Shown: positions 45,131 through 55,467 of the stretch, one piece after another
How positions within the stretch are numbered: position 1 is the first letter of the stretch
How the letters are laid out: the number at the start of each line of letters is the position of its first letter
From: Flavobacteriaceae bacterium
GTDB lineage: Bacteria; Bacteroidota; Bacteroidia; Flavobacteriales; Flavobacteriaceae
Direction of reading: 5' to 3'
DNA length: 64,000 nucleotides
NCBI GenBank assembly: GCA_016780345.1
Contig: JADHLZ010000001.1
Span: 1 to 64,000 of the forward strand
Notes under the pieces: model-generated
Seen by the model: only the letters and a program-made list of their open reading frames with translations
The model's database searches: none
Told to the model about the DNA's origin: nothing
Position numbers and translations under genes: made by a program

Positions 45131-45160
45131 TACCACTTTTTACCACTTTTTACCACTTTG
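45131..45160 (-). promoter_or_regulatory. Triple 10-bp direct repeat (AAAGTGGTAA), candidate MraZ operator
   Basis: Plus strand taccactttt taccactttt taccactttg; immediately upstream of the mraZ -7 element. Confidence 0.8.
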
Positions 45161-45314
45161 TTAATAATTTTTATATAAAAAATAATTAATACTTTTAATT
45201 ATCTGATTTTTAGTAATTTAACTGTTTTTACATGTGTAATAATAAAAATAAAAACTTTGATTTATTATTGTTTTAAATAATTATCTTTACCGAAAACAAT
45301 AACTTTAAATAAAG

Positions 45315-46082
45315 CTGAACAATTTAGAATACATAAAAACTAAAGAATTTTCATACACATTTGGCGGAAAAGGAGTCCCAATTATTGTTCTACATGGACT
45401 TATGGGGGGCTTAGGAAATTTTAAGGAATTTCTTGAAAATTTTCCAAAATACGGATACCAAGTTTTTATGCCTGAACTTCCCATTTACAACTCCAAACTT
45501 TTAGACACTAATGTTAAATATTTTGCCAAATACATTAATAAATTCATTAACTCTTTGAAATTAAATAAAGTAATTCTTGTAGGAAATTCTCTTGGTGGTC
45601 ATATAGCATTAGTCCATGCAAATATGTTTCCATCTGAAACAAAGGCTATTGTTCTTACTGGCAGCTCAGGATTATATGAAAATTCTATGGGTGATACCTA
45701 CCCTAGAAGAGGTGACTATGAATTCATTAAGAAAAAAACTCAAGATGTTTTTTATTTACCTGAAATTGCTACAAAAGAAGTAGTTGATGAAGTTTTTGAA
45801 TCAGTAAATAACAGAAAAAAAGTTTTAAAAATTCTAGCTGTTGCAAAAAGTGCAATAAGACATAATATGTCCAAAGACTTACCCAAAATAAATATTCCAA
45901 CAGCTATAATATGGGGAAAAGACGATAAAGTAACCCCACCAAATGTCGCTACAGAATTTGATAAATTATTGCCCAATTCTAAATTATTTTGGTTTGATAA
46001 ATGTGGACATGCCCCTATGATGGAACATCCAAAAAAATTTAATAAAACTGTTTATAATTGGCTCAAAGATAATAACCTTTAG
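45315..46082 (+). CDS. Alpha/beta hydrolase; start extended upstream of first ATG
   Basis: In-frame upstream translation ...YTFGGKGVPIIVLHGLMGGLGNF contains the oxyanion HG motif; GNSLGGH nucleophile elbow; CGHAPMMEHP catalytic His. Confidence 0.88.
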   Translation: MNNLEYIKTKEFSYTFGGKGVPIIVLHGLMGGLGNFKEFLENFPKYGYQVFMPELPIYNSKLLDTNVKYFAKYINKFINSLKLNKVILVGNSLGGHIALVHANMFPSETKAIVLTGSSGLYENSMGDTYPRRGDYEFIKKKTQDVFYLPEIATKEVVDEVFESVNNRKKVLKILAVAKSAIRHNMSKDLPKINIPTAIIWGKDDKVTPPNVATEFDKLLPNSKLFWFDKCGHAPMMEHPKKFNKTVYNWLKDNNL

Positions 46083-46085
46083 GAA

Positions 46086-46679
46086 ATGAAGATATTTTCT
46101 TCAATTTTTATTAAAAGTAGCTTAAATGCATCAGAATGTCCAATTGAAAATCTTCCTGAATTTGCATTTATTGGTAGATCAAATGTTGGAAAATCGTCTT
46201 TAATTAATTGCATAACTGGATTAAAAAAATTAGCTAAAATTTCCTCAACACCTGGAAAAACATCACTTATCAATCATTTTTTAATTAATAACAAATGGTA
46301 TTTAGTTGATCTTCCAGGATTTGGATTTGCAAAAAGATCTAAAAAAGAAATTAAAGAAATTGAAAATATTATTTCTGATTACTTTTTAAACAGGAATAAT
46401 ATAACACAAACTTATTTTTTAATAGATATAAGGTTAGAACCCCAAAAAATTGATCTTGAATTTATGCAATGGCTTTCAAATAATAATATTTTTTTTAAAA
46501 TTATATTTACCAAATCTGACAAACTTACAAAAACTCAACTTGAAGATAACCCTCAACTATATTTAGAAAAACTTTTTAAATATTTAAGAATCCAACCTGA
46601 ATATTTTGTCAGTTCATCTAAATCAAAAACAGGAAAAGAATTAATCTTAAGCGATATGCTTTCCCAAGCAATAAATTAG
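46086..46679 (+). CDS. engB: Ribosome biogenesis GTP-binding protein YihA/EngB
   Basis: FIGRSNVGKSSLINCITG, SSTPGKTSLINHFLI, DLPGFGFAK, TKSDK. Confidence 0.96.
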   Translation: MKIFSSIFIKSSLNASECPIENLPEFAFIGRSNVGKSSLINCITGLKKLAKISSTPGKTSLINHFLINNKWYLVDLPGFGFAKRSKKEIKEIENIISDYFLNRNNITQTYFLIDIRLEPQKIDLEFMQWLSNNNIFFKIIFTKSDKLTKTQLEDNPQLYLEKLFKYLRIQPEYFVSSSKSKTGKELILSDMLSQAIN

Positions 46680-47005
46680 TTTTTGTTCAGATTTAGATTT
46701 TTAGCAAAATAATCACAAAATTGTTTAAATGCACCGGTCATTTTTTCATTATCAGTTGATCTTAAAAATGTATCACTCATACTCACAAGAGTTTGATGAA
46801 AAAAGACATTCATCTGATCTATTGGCATATCTTTAGTCCATAAATCAATCTTTAATGTTTCTTGTGCTTCATGATCCCAAACTGAAAGAAACACAGCTTT
46901 TGATTCTTTATTTTTAATCCCTCCATCGTTAGCCGACCAATTAATTTTTTCAGGTATCTTATTATCATCTAATTCAATGTCAAAAGAAATTTGAGTTTTT
47001 TTCAT
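46676..47005 (-). CDS. gldC: Gliding motility protein GldC
   Basis: KKTQISFDIELDDNKIPEKINWSANDGGI, LSVWDHEAQETLKIDLWTKDMPIDQMNVFFHQTL. Confidence 0.95.
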   Translation of the reverse strand: MKKTQISFDIELDDNKIPEKINWSANDGGIKNKESKAVFLSVWDHEAQETLKIDLWTKDMPIDQMNVFFHQTLVSMSDTFLRSTDNEKMTGAFKQFCDYFAKNLNLNKN

Positions 47006-47940
47006 TTTTTTGATGGTTTATATTTTGAATTTTTAAAGATAGTATAATGATCAAGATTAATTAACTCCTCAAGATTTATATTATTTTTTTTTACATATGA
47101 ACTTACAATTTTATAACCTAACCAACCACCAATATTTCCAGGAGATAACATGTCAATATCTAAGTTGAATTTTGAATAAGGAGTTAATGATAAAAATCTA
47201 GACCTTAATTCAATATCAGTATTATAAAACAATTCGTTTTGAATAAAATATGTCCATATTTCTAACTCATTAAGATTTGCCCACTTAATTTTTTTTTCTG
47301 TAGAATTAAAAATTATTGTGTCATTTTCATAAGGATTAAGTATTTTATTTATATAATAAACTTTTCCTTTGTAAATCATTTCAGAAAGCAAAGTTCTATC
47401 CTCATTTTTTTTTACATAACTTTTAGATATTTCGTGAGCTATATCATTAAAAATTTGAGATTTATCCATTTTTTTAGAAATATACTTTGGTAAATAGGGG
47501 TAATAATTACTACCATAATAGTAGTTCAAAGACACCAAAACCATAGAATCAGTATATAATATTTTATCATTATAATCACCTAAAGAAATTAATGAAATTA
47601 ACTTTGGTCTTTGAAAAGAATTAAAATTTTTTTTGGCATTCTTGAAGATCAATTTAAGCTTTGGAGAATTAAATTGAAAATCGTCGAAAACCTCAAGAGA
47701 TTTTTTGTAAATATCAATCTCTGTAGAGTCATTTTTTTTTTCTAGCCAAATTGATTTTGAAAATTGGTTTGGAAAAAGAAATGGATATTTGTTTATTATA
47801 GAATCTAAGTTCTTATCATCAGATTCATAAAATTCTTTTTCAAACCTGATTACTTCAACATCTTCAGAATTATCTACTTTATCACATCTATTAAATAAAA
47901 AAACATATAAAACTAGTACTATAAATTTATTATAATCCAT
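47002..47940 (-). CDS. gldB: Gliding motility lipoprotein GldB
   Basis: Lipobox-like FNRCD; RFEKEFYESDDKNLDSIINKYPFLFPNQF; IGGWLGYKIVSSYVKKNNINLEEL; overlaps gldC. Confidence 0.92.
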   Translation of the reverse strand: MDYNKFIVLVLYVFLFNRCDKVDNSEDVEVIRFEKEFYESDDKNLDSIINKYPFLFPNQFSKSIWLEKKNDSTEIDIYKKSLEVFDDFQFNSPKLKLIFKNAKKNFNSFQRPKLISLISLGDYNDKILYTDSMVLVSLNYYYGSNYYPYLPKYISKKMDKSQIFNDIAHEISKSYVKKNEDRTLLSEMIYKGKVYYINKILNPYENDTIIFNSTEKKIKWANLNELEIWTYFIQNELFYNTDIELRSRFLSLTPYSKFNLDIDMLSPGNIGGWLGYKIVSSYVKKNNINLEELINLDHYTIFKNSKYKPSKK

Positions 47941-47997
47941 TAATTTTGAATTTGGAAATTAATCACAAACTTAAAATAAAGTCTAAACATCTTATTA

Positions 47998-48783
47998 ATG
48001 AAGTATGATTTAATTATCGAGAAAATAAACTTTTGGCTGATTGAATATCTCAAAAAATCAAAATGCAATGGATTCGTTATTGGAGTATCTGGTGGAATTG
48101 ATTCTGCTTTAACCTCAACCTTGTGCGCAAGAACAGGTTATCCAACATTGTGCATCGACATGCCAATATTTCAAAGTAAAAACGAAATAAATAGAGCAAA
48201 AAGACATATTGAGTGGCTTAAAAAAAACTTTAATAATGTATCCCATATTAGTATAAATTTAAACAACACATTTGAATCCTTTAAGTCCTCCGTTGAAAAT
48301 ACAGAAAATCCAAATAACAACTTATCCTTAGCTAATTCAAGATCTAGATTAAGAATGACAACACTATATTATTTTTCTGGAATTCACAATTATTTAGTTG
48401 TTGGAACAGGAAATAAAGTTGAAGACTTTGGAGTAGGTTTTTATACCAAATATGGTGATGGTGGAGTGGACATAAGTCCAATTGCTGATTTAACCAAAAC
48501 TAATGTTTTTGAAATTGCCTCAAAACTTAACATTATTCACGAAATTTTAATAGCAAAACCTACAGACGGACTATGGGATGATGGAAGAACTGATGAAGAT
48601 CAGATTGGTGCGACTTACAGTGAACTTGAGTGGGCTATGATTCAAAAAGACGATAATAAAAAACCTGATGACTTTACAGGCAGAAACAAAAAAGTCCTAG
48701 AAATTCTTTTGAAATTTAATTCACAAAATTCTCACAAAATGGATCCAATTCCAATATTCAAAGTTCCGAAAAATTTAAAATAG
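47998..48783 (+). CDS. nadE: NAD+ synthase (ammonia-dependent type)
   Basis: GVSGGIDSALTSTLCA, GTGNKVEDFGVGFYTKYGDGGVDISPIADLTKT. Confidence 0.96.
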   Translation: MKYDLIIEKINFWLIEYLKKSKCNGFVIGVSGGIDSALTSTLCARTGYPTLCIDMPIFQSKNEINRAKRHIEWLKKNFNNVSHISINLNNTFESFKSSVENTENPNNNLSLANSRSRLRMTTLYYFSGIHNYLVVGTGNKVEDFGVGFYTKYGDGGVDISPIADLTKTNVFEIASKLNIIHEILIAKPTDGLWDDGRTDEDQIGATYSELEWAMIQKDDNKKPDDFTGRNKKVLEILLKFNSQNSHKMDPIPIFKVPKNLK

Positions 48784-48784
48784 A

Positions 48785-50719
48785 TTATAAAACTCTATTT
48801 AACTTTTTATAAAGCAAAGACTTTAATTTGTGATATTCGTTTATTTCCTCTAAAATTTTATCATTATTTTTATTTACTTTTATTTCATCTCTCAAATCGT
48901 TTACTTTCTTATTAATCAAATATGTTCTCAAACTAAGGATTGTTTCAGAAACTAATTGACTAACTGATTGGCTTTTATTTTTAACAAAAATATTTTTTCC
49001 AACCCAGTCATGCAATTCATATTGTTCTTCGTTCATTAAAATTCCAGTTACACTATTAGCTAGTTCATCATCTAATTTATTTAGAAAAACTTCTAAAACA
49101 AGTTTTCCATTATCTTGAAATTCTGAAATAATTTTTTCATAAATTATTTTAAATGATTCATTTGTAAATTCGATTTCATCTTCTTGTAAATCCAGAAAGA
49201 TTTTCTCATAAACTAATGATTTTACGACAGTAGGCTCAAAAATAACATTACCTTCTTTATCATTTTTAATAATTAACTCTTCGAAATGTTCGGTTTTTTC
49301 ACCATAAAGCATTAGGATTTCAATAATTTTTTTTTCAAGTTCAAATAAAAGATCTAAATCTTTATTTGAGACTATTTTATGGACTTTTGAAATTCTTTTT
49401 TTAGAAATAGAGTGAATTTCATTTTTTGTTTTTTGTGCTAAAGCATTAAAAAGAACATCTTCAGAAACGTCCATTATTGTAGAGCAATGTTTTACATATA
49501 TTTCTTGTTTAATCCTATCTGGAATTCTTGCAATTGAATTGATAATCTCATTAACTGTATTAGATTTTAATATTGGATCCTCTTTTGAGGTTTGAGCTAA
49601 AATAGAAGCTTTGTATTGAATGAAATCTTTAGAATTTTTTTCTAAATAACCAATTATTTCTTCTTGAGATTTGCCGCGACAATAACTGTCTGGGTCCTCA
49701 CCAATAGGAAAAGAACATATTTTAACATTTAAACCTGCCGAAAGTATGATATCAACTCCTCTTAAGGTTGCATCAACTCCGGCTTTATCTCCATCAAATA
49801 ACATTGTTATGTTTGAAGTCAATCTTCTAATTAATGTAATTTGATCAATGGTTAATGCCGTCCCTGAAGATGACACAACATTTTTAATTCCCTTTTGATG
49901 TAGTTGAATCACGTCTGTATATCCTTCAACTATGTAACAATTATCGTGCTTTGCTATATCTTGCTTGGCGTAATATATCCCATATAATATTTTGCTTTTG
50001 TTGTATATAAGACTTTCTGGCGAATTTAAATACTTAGAGATTTTTAATTGATTATTTAAGATTCTTGCCCCAAAACCAAGAACTCTCCCAGACATACTGT
50101 GAATCGGAAAAATAACTCTTCCTTTAAATCTATCAAACGGTTTCTCATTCTTAAAAATTGATAAACCAGATTTTTCTAAAAAAACTGGATCGTATCCATT
50201 TTTAATAGCATTTTTAGAAAAATAATCTACATCTTCGGGTAAATAACCTAGATCGTAACTAAAAATTGTTTCGTCATTAAATCCTCTTTCTTTAAAATAT
50301 GAAAGACCAATAGATTTCCCTTCACTAGAATTTATTAAAGTATCTTTAAAAAAAGTTTTTGCATATTCCGAAACTATAAATAAACTTTCTTTTTCTGATG
50401 ATTTTTCTATTTCAAAAGAACTTAATTTAGTTTCTTCAACTTCAATATTATATTTCCTAGCAAGATATTTGATTGCTTCAGGGTAAGTAAAATGCTCATG
50501 TTCCATCAAAAATGCAACAGTATTTCCTCCTTTACCACTACTAAAATCTTTCCATATTTGTTTTACTGGGGAAACTACAAAGCTAGGAGTCTTTTCATTT
50601 GAAAAAGGACTTAGTCCTTTAAAATTAGAACCTGATTTTTTTAATTGAACAAATTCTCCAATAACTTCTTCAACTCTAGACTGTTCAAATACTTTATCAA
50701 TGGTCTCTTTAGAAATCAT
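48785..50719 (-). CDS. dnaG: DNA primase
   Basis: FKGLSPFSNEKTPSFVVSP, FKGRVIFPIHSMSGRVLGFGAR, YIVEGYTDVIQLHQ, LFDGDKAGVDA. Confidence 0.97.
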   Translation of the reverse strand: MISKETIDKVFEQSRVEEVIGEFVQLKKSGSNFKGLSPFSNEKTPSFVVSPVKQIWKDFSSGKGGNTVAFLMEHEHFTYPEAIKYLARKYNIEVEETKLSSFEIEKSSEKESLFIVSEYAKTFFKDTLINSSEGKSIGLSYFKERGFNDETIFSYDLGYLPEDVDYFSKNAIKNGYDPVFLEKSGLSIFKNEKPFDRFKGRVIFPIHSMSGRVLGFGARILNNQLKISKYLNSPESLIYNKSKILYGIYYAKQDIAKHDNCYIVEGYTDVIQLHQKGIKNVVSSSGTALTIDQITLIRRLTSNITMLFDGDKAGVDATLRGVDIILSAGLNVKICSFPIGEDPDSYCRGKSQEEIIGYLEKNSKDFIQYKASILAQTSKEDPILKSNTVNEIINSIARIPDRIKQEIYVKHCSTIMDVSEDVLFNALAQKTKNEIHSISKKRISKVHKIVSNKDLDLLFELEKKIIEILMLYGEKTEHFEELIIKNDKEGNVIFEPTVVKSLVYEKIFLDLQEDEIEFTNESFKIIYEKIISEFQDNGKLVLEVFLNKLDDELANSVTGILMNEEQYELHDWVGKNIFVKNKSQSVSQLVSETILSLRTYLINKKVNDLRDEIKVNKNNDKILEEINEYHKLKSLLYKKLNRVL

Positions 50720-50757
50720 TTTTTTTATTTTTAAAATAATTAAAATTATTATTTAAA

Positions 50758-51741
50758 TCAATAATCTCTTTTAATTACATATTTAATCAATTTTTTTAAA
50801 CTCTCCTTATATTTATTATCCTTAAAACTATTTAGATCATTAAGAGCATACTTATAAAATTTTTTGATTTGATTTTTAGTGTAATCAATTCCTCCAATTT
50901 CTTTCACATACTCAATAACTCTATCCAATTCTTTTTTTTCTCCACTTTTTACAGAATTTATTAACCATTTTCTTTTAGGTTCAGATGAGTTATTTAATGC
51001 GTATATAAGCGGAAGAGTTAATTTTTTTTCTCTTAGGTCAATACCTGTTGGTTTTCCAATTTTCTTTTTCCCATAATCAAATAAATCGTCTTTTAATTGA
51101 AATGCTATTCCTATTTTTTTTCCTAATTGCTCTAACATTTGGATTTCTTTAGTTGAACCATTAGAGGAGGTAGCACCCAATGCACAACAAGAAGATATTA
51201 GAGAGGCAGTTTTTTTTGTTATTATTTCGTAATATGTCTTTTCATCAATATCCAATCTTCTCGCCTTCTCTATTTGTAACAATTCACCTTGACTCATATC
51301 CTTTACTGATTTTGAAATTATTTTCAACAAATCAAAATCATCATTATCAATACAAAGCAACATCCCTTTTGAAAGTAAAAAATCTCCAACCAATACAGCA
51401 ATTTTATTTTTCCATAAAGCATTAATAGAAAAAAAACCTCTTCGTTTACTACTTGAATCTACAATATCATCGTGTATAAGTGTAGCTGTATGAATAAGCT
51501 CAATAATTGATGCAGCTCTGTAAACTTTTTCGGAGACTTTGGTTTGATTTGAAATCATTTTAGCAGTTAAAAAAACAAGCATTGGTCTCATTTGTTTTCC
51601 TTTTCTTTGAACAACATAATGAGTAATTCTATTTAATAAAGGAACTTCAGAAATCATTAACTCTGAGAACTTTTCTTCAAAAAGATCCATTTCTTTTTTT
51701 ATAGGAGATTTTATTTGTTCTATAATCTTCATCTGTATCAC
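50758..51741 (-). CDS. ispB: Polyprenyl synthetase
   Basis: GKQMRPMLVFL, ATLIHDDIVDSSSKRRG, FQLKDDLFDYG. Confidence 0.94.
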   Translation of the reverse strand: MIQMKIIEQIKSPIKKEMDLFEEKFSELMISEVPLLNRITHYVVQRKGKQMRPMLVFLTAKMISNQTKVSEKVYRAASIIELIHTATLIHDDIVDSSSKRRGFFSINALWKNKIAVLVGDFLLSKGMLLCIDNDDFDLLKIISKSVKDMSQGELLQIEKARRLDIDEKTYYEIITKKTASLISSCCALGATSSNGSTKEIQMLEQLGKKIGIAFQLKDDLFDYGKKKIGKPTGIDLREKKLTLPLIYALNNSSEPKRKWLINSVKSGEKKELDRVIEYVKEIGGIDYTKNQIKKFYKYALNDLNSFKDNKYKESLKKLIKYVIKRDY

Positions 51742-52778
51742 TTAATCTTGTTAGCTAATTGCCCACATGCAGCATCAATATCTTTTCCTCTTGATTTTCT
51801 GACAGTTACAGGAATTTTATTTTTTTCCAGCTTTTTAATGTATTTGTTAATATTGTCTCTACTAGCTGAATTATATATACTATTATCAGTTTTATTATAT
51901 TCAATAATATTTACTTTTGAGGGAGAGATTTTACAAAACTTAATAAGTGCATCAAGATGTTCATCATCATCATTTATCCCTTTCCAAACAATGTACTCAT
52001 ATGTTATGATTTTTTTTGTTTTATCATACCAATAACTTACAGCATCCTTTAATTCTTGTAGTGGAAATTTTTTAGTAAAAGGCATAATTTTGTTTCTAGT
52101 ACTTTCGATAGCTGAATGAAGTGAAATCGCTAAATTAAACTTAACATTATCGTCCGCCATTTTTTTTATCATTTTAGAAATTCCTGAAGTGGATACAGTA
52201 ATTCGTTTTGGAGACATCCCAAGACCTTGATCACTTGTAATTTTTTCAATACCGTCTAAAATATTGGAATAATTTAAAAGAGGTTCACCCATTCCCATAA
52301 AAACAATATTAGATAAAGGCCTACCATGAAAATTTAAACTCTGAGAATTTATTGCAACAACTTGATCATATATTTCATCAGAATTTAAGTTTCTAATTCT
52401 ATCCATTTTAGAAGTAGCGCAAAATTCACAATCTAAACTACATCCCACTTGACTTGAAACACAAGCAGTTATTCTGTTTTCAGAGGGTATAAGAACGGAC
52501 TCTACTATTAAATTATCATATAATTTAATGGCATTTTTTATAGTTCCATCTTTACTTTTTTGAAACTTATCAACTTTAATATTGTTTATTACAAATTCAT
52601 TTTTCAATAATTCTCTTAATTCAATAGAAATATTAGTCATTTCATTGAAGGAATAACATGATTTTTTCCATAGCCATTCATAAACTTGTTTGGCTCTATA
52701 TGCTGGATATTTATTTTTTAGAAAAAAAAAAGTTAATTCATCGAGAGACAAAGACCGAATATCATTCTTTTTTCTCAT
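51738..52778 (-). CDS. rlmN: 23S rRNA (adenine2503-C2)-methyltransferase
   Basis: ACVSSQVGCSLDCEFCATSKM radical SAM motif, FMGMGEPLLNY, VRKSRGKDIDAACGQL. Confidence 0.97.
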   Translation of the reverse strand: MRKKNDIRSLSLDELTFFFLKNKYPAYRAKQVYEWLWKKSCYSFNEMTNISIELRELLKNEFVINNIKVDKFQKSKDGTIKNAIKLYDNLIVESVLIPSENRITACVSSQVGCSLDCEFCATSKMDRIRNLNSDEIYDQVVAINSQSLNFHGRPLSNIVFMGMGEPLLNYSNILDGIEKITSDQGLGMSPKRITVSTSGISKMIKKMADDNVKFNLAISLHSAIESTRNKIMPFTKKFPLQELKDAVSYWYDKTKKIITYEYIVWKGINDDDEHLDALIKFCKISPSKVNIIEYNKTDNSIYNSASRDNINKYIKKLEKNKIPVTVRKSRGKDIDAACGQLANKIK

Positions 52779-52786
52779 TTTTAAAA

Positions 52787-53836
52787 TTAAATAATTAACA
52801 TAGCATCTCCATATGAATTGAAATTATATTTCTCTTTAATGGCTATTTCGTACGCAGATTTTATAAAATCAGGACCAGCAAATGCTGAAGCCATCATTAA
52901 TAGAGTTGATTTTGGAGTATGAAAATTAGTAATCATGGAATTAGCTATTCTAAAATCGTAAGGAGGAAAAATGAATTTGTGTGTCCAACCATTAAAAGGA
53001 TTAAGAGTATTAAAAGACGAAACAGATGATTCTAACCCTCTCATTGAAGTTGTTCCAACAGCACATATTCTTTTTTTATTCAACTTTGCTTTGTTTATAA
53101 TATCACATGCATTCTGTTCAATAATTAATTCCTCAGAATCCATTTTATGCTTGGATAAATCTTCAACTTCTACAGGATTAAATGTACCTAATCCTACGTG
53201 CAATGTTAGTTCAGCTATATTTACTCCATTTATTTCTAATCGTTTTAAAAGATGTTTTGAAAAATGCATTCCAGCGGTTGGTGCTGCAACAGCTCCTTCG
53301 TGTTTTGCAAAAATTGTTTGATATCTCTCTCGATCAAAACTTTCTTCCTCTCTTTTAATGTATTTTGGAAGAGGAGTTTGACCTAAATCAAACAAGGCTT
53401 TTCTAAAATCATCATAAGATCCATCATATAAAAACCTAAGTGTTCTTCCTCTTGAAGTAGTATTATCAATAACCTCTGCAACCAAATTATCATCATTCCC
53501 AAAATATAATTTATTTCCTATTCTAATTTTTCTAGCTGGATCTACTAATACATCCCATAGTCTTTGATCGTCACTTAGCTCTCGAAGTAAAAAAACTTCA
53601 ATTCTTGCTCCAGTTTTTTCTTTATTTCCAATTAATCTGGCAGGAAAAACCTTAGTGTTGTTAAAAACAAAAGCATCCCCTTCATCAAAATAATTCACAA
53701 CATCTTTGAAAATTTTGTGTTCAATTAATTGATTTTTTCTGTTCAAAACCATTAATCTTGATTCGTCTCTATTTTCAGATGGATATTGAGAAATTCTGTC
53801 TTTTGGAAGTTCAAAATTAAATTGCGATAGTTTCAT
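52787..53836 (-). CDS. queA: S-adenosylmethionine:tRNA ribosyltransferase-isomerase
   Basis: [30 protein letters not shown] (preferred start), [25 protein letters not shown]. Confidence 0.96.
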   Translation of the reverse strand: MKLSQFNFELPKDRISQYPSENRDESRLMVLNRKNQLIEHKIFKDVVNYFDEGDAFVFNNTKVFPARLIGNKEKTGARIEVFLLRELSDDQRLWDVLVDPARKIRIGNKLYFGNDDNLVAEVIDNTTSRGRTLRFLYDGSYDDFRKALFDLGQTPLPKYIKREEESFDRERYQTIFAKHEGAVAAPTAGMHFSKHLLKRLEINGVNIAELTLHVGLGTFNPVEVEDLSKHKMDSEELIIEQNACDIINKAKLNKKRICAVGTTSMRGLESSVSSFNTLNPFNGWTHKFIFPPYDFRIANSMITNFHTPKSTLLMMASAFAGPDFIKSAYEIAIKEKYNFNSYGDAMLII

Positions 53837-53907
53837 ATAATTATTTAAAAGTCGCAAATATACATTTATCGATACCCCTGTGTCAAGTTAAATATCAAAT
53901 AATTAAA

Positions 53908-55137
53908 CTATTTTCTAAAGATTTGAAAATTTAATGCGCTTAAATCAGACCAAAAGTTTTTATAGGATTTAGTAACAACTTCAGGATTTTCTATATAAAT
54001 TGGAACTAACAGTGAAAGAGGAGCAAAAGCCATTGCCATTCTGTGATCATTATAAGTTTTAATTGATATATTTTTTTTAATCTCAGAACTTGGATAAAGC
54101 TTAAGACTTTCAATTGTAATTTCAATTTTACCTCCAAGTTTCTCTAATTCATTTTTTAGAGCAAATAATCTATCTGTCTCTTTAATTTTTAGAGTATGTA
54201 AACCTTTAATATTACAGCCTATTCCTAACCCAAAACAAGTTACAGCTATTGTTTGAGCTATATCAGGATTTTCTTTTAAATCAAGATCTAAATTTATAGG
54301 TAATAAATAATCTTCATCTTTTTCTAAAATTATTATATTATCAATAAATTTTGTCTTAACCCCAAGTTTTGAATAGATATCCACAAGTTTTTTGTCTCCT
54401 TGTATTGAATTCTTGAAATAACTTCCTATTTCTAAATGACTTTTTTTTGAAAGAGCAACAATGCTATAATAATAAGAGACAGAACTCCAATCGGACTCAA
54501 CGTTTATAGAAATATCTTTGATTTTTTTACAGGGATGTACTGAAATTGAATTATTTTCAAACTTATTTTTAATTCCCAGTCTTTCTAAAATTGATAAAGT
54601 CATTAAAATATAAGGCCTAGATGTAATTTCTCCTTGTAGATTTATAATTAAACCTTTTTCCAACAATGGAGCAATTAATATCAAGGCTGTTATATACTGA
54701 CTGCTTATTTCAGCATTTAAAAAAACTTCTCCACCCAAAATTTTTTTTCCTTTAATAATTATTGGAGGAAAGCCTATTTTATCCTTGTAAATAATATTGG
54801 CTCCTAAATTTATTAAAGCGTCGACCAAAACTCCGATTGGCCTTTGTTTCATTCTTTCAGATCCAGTAATTTCAAACTTGTTGTTTTCTTTGATTGACAA
54901 TAAAGCAGTTAAAAAACGCATTGCAGTACCTGCATGATGAATATCAATATAATATGATAAATTATCTAAATGTTTTTTTAAAACAATTGAATCATCTGAG
55001 TCAGAAAGATTTTCAATATTTAAATTTTGATATATAGATTTAAGAACTAACAATCTGTTAGATTCACTTTTTGAGCCAGATATTTTAAATGACCTTGAAA
55101 AAAATGAATTATCGTGTTTTAATAACAAACTACTCAT
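53908..55137 (-). CDS. aroA: 3-phosphoshikimate 1-carboxyvinyltransferase
   Basis: SGSKSESNRLLVL, HAGTAMRFLTALL, KETDRLFAL, YNDHRMAMAF. Confidence 0.96.
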   Translation of the reverse strand: MSSLLLKHDNSFFSRSFKISGSKSESNRLLVLKSIYQNLNIENLSDSDDSIVLKKHLDNLSYYIDIHHAGTAMRFLTALLSIKENNKFEITGSERMKQRPIGVLVDALINLGANIIYKDKIGFPPIIIKGKKILGGEVFLNAEISSQYITALILIAPLLEKGLIINLQGEITSRPYILMTLSILERLGIKNKFENNSISVHPCKKIKDISINVESDWSSVSYYYSIVALSKKSHLEIGSYFKNSIQGDKKLVDIYSKLGVKTKFIDNIIILEKDEDYLLPINLDLDLKENPDIAQTIAVTCFGLGIGCNIKGLHTLKIKETDRLFALKNELEKLGGKIEITIESLKLYPSSEIKKNISIKTYNDHRMAMAFAPLSLLVPIYIENPEVVTKSYKNFWSDLSALNFQIFRK

Positions 55138-55140
55138 TAA

Positions 55141-55467
55141 CTAGCTAAGCTTAGGATTGTTTTTATGTCTAAAACTATCTCTTTTGGATTTTAACTCGAG
55201 TTTTTTATTAAATGATTCATCTAAATCTAATCCAGTTTGATTAGCTAAACAAAAAACAACAAAAAGAACATCTGAAAGCTCTTCTCCTAAATCTGCTTTT
55301 TTGTCAGATTCTTTTTCAGATTGTTCCCCATATCTTCTCGAAATAATTCTCGCTACTTCACCAACTTCTTCTGTGAGTTGAGCCATATTGGTCATAGGAT
55401 CGAAATATCTGACTCCGTGATTATTAATCCAATCATCTACCTTACTTTGAATTTTTTTTAATTCCAT
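55141..55467 (-). CDS. MazG-like nucleotide pyrophosphohydrolase
   Basis: MAQLTEEVGEVARIISR, DLGEELSDVLFVVFCLA. Confidence 0.93.
   Translation of the reverse strand: MELKKIQSKVDDWINNHGVRYFDPMTNMAQLTEEVGEVARIISRRYGEQSEKESDKKADLGEELSDVLFVVFCLANQTGLDLDESFNKKLELKSKRDSFRHKNNPKLS

Noticed and set aside
45131-45160. Short tandem repeat as a CRISPR or phase-variation tract
   Set aside because: Only three 10-bp units without spacers, and located exactly at the mraZ promoter; better explained as MraZ operator
51715-52035. 106-aa hydrophobic ORF antisense to rlmN
   Set aside because: Shadow of the conserved RlmN C-terminus; hydrophobicity is an AT-rich artefact
52971-53321. 116-aa ORF antisense to queA
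   Set aside because: Overlaps conserved QueA motifs on the other strand; shadow ORF
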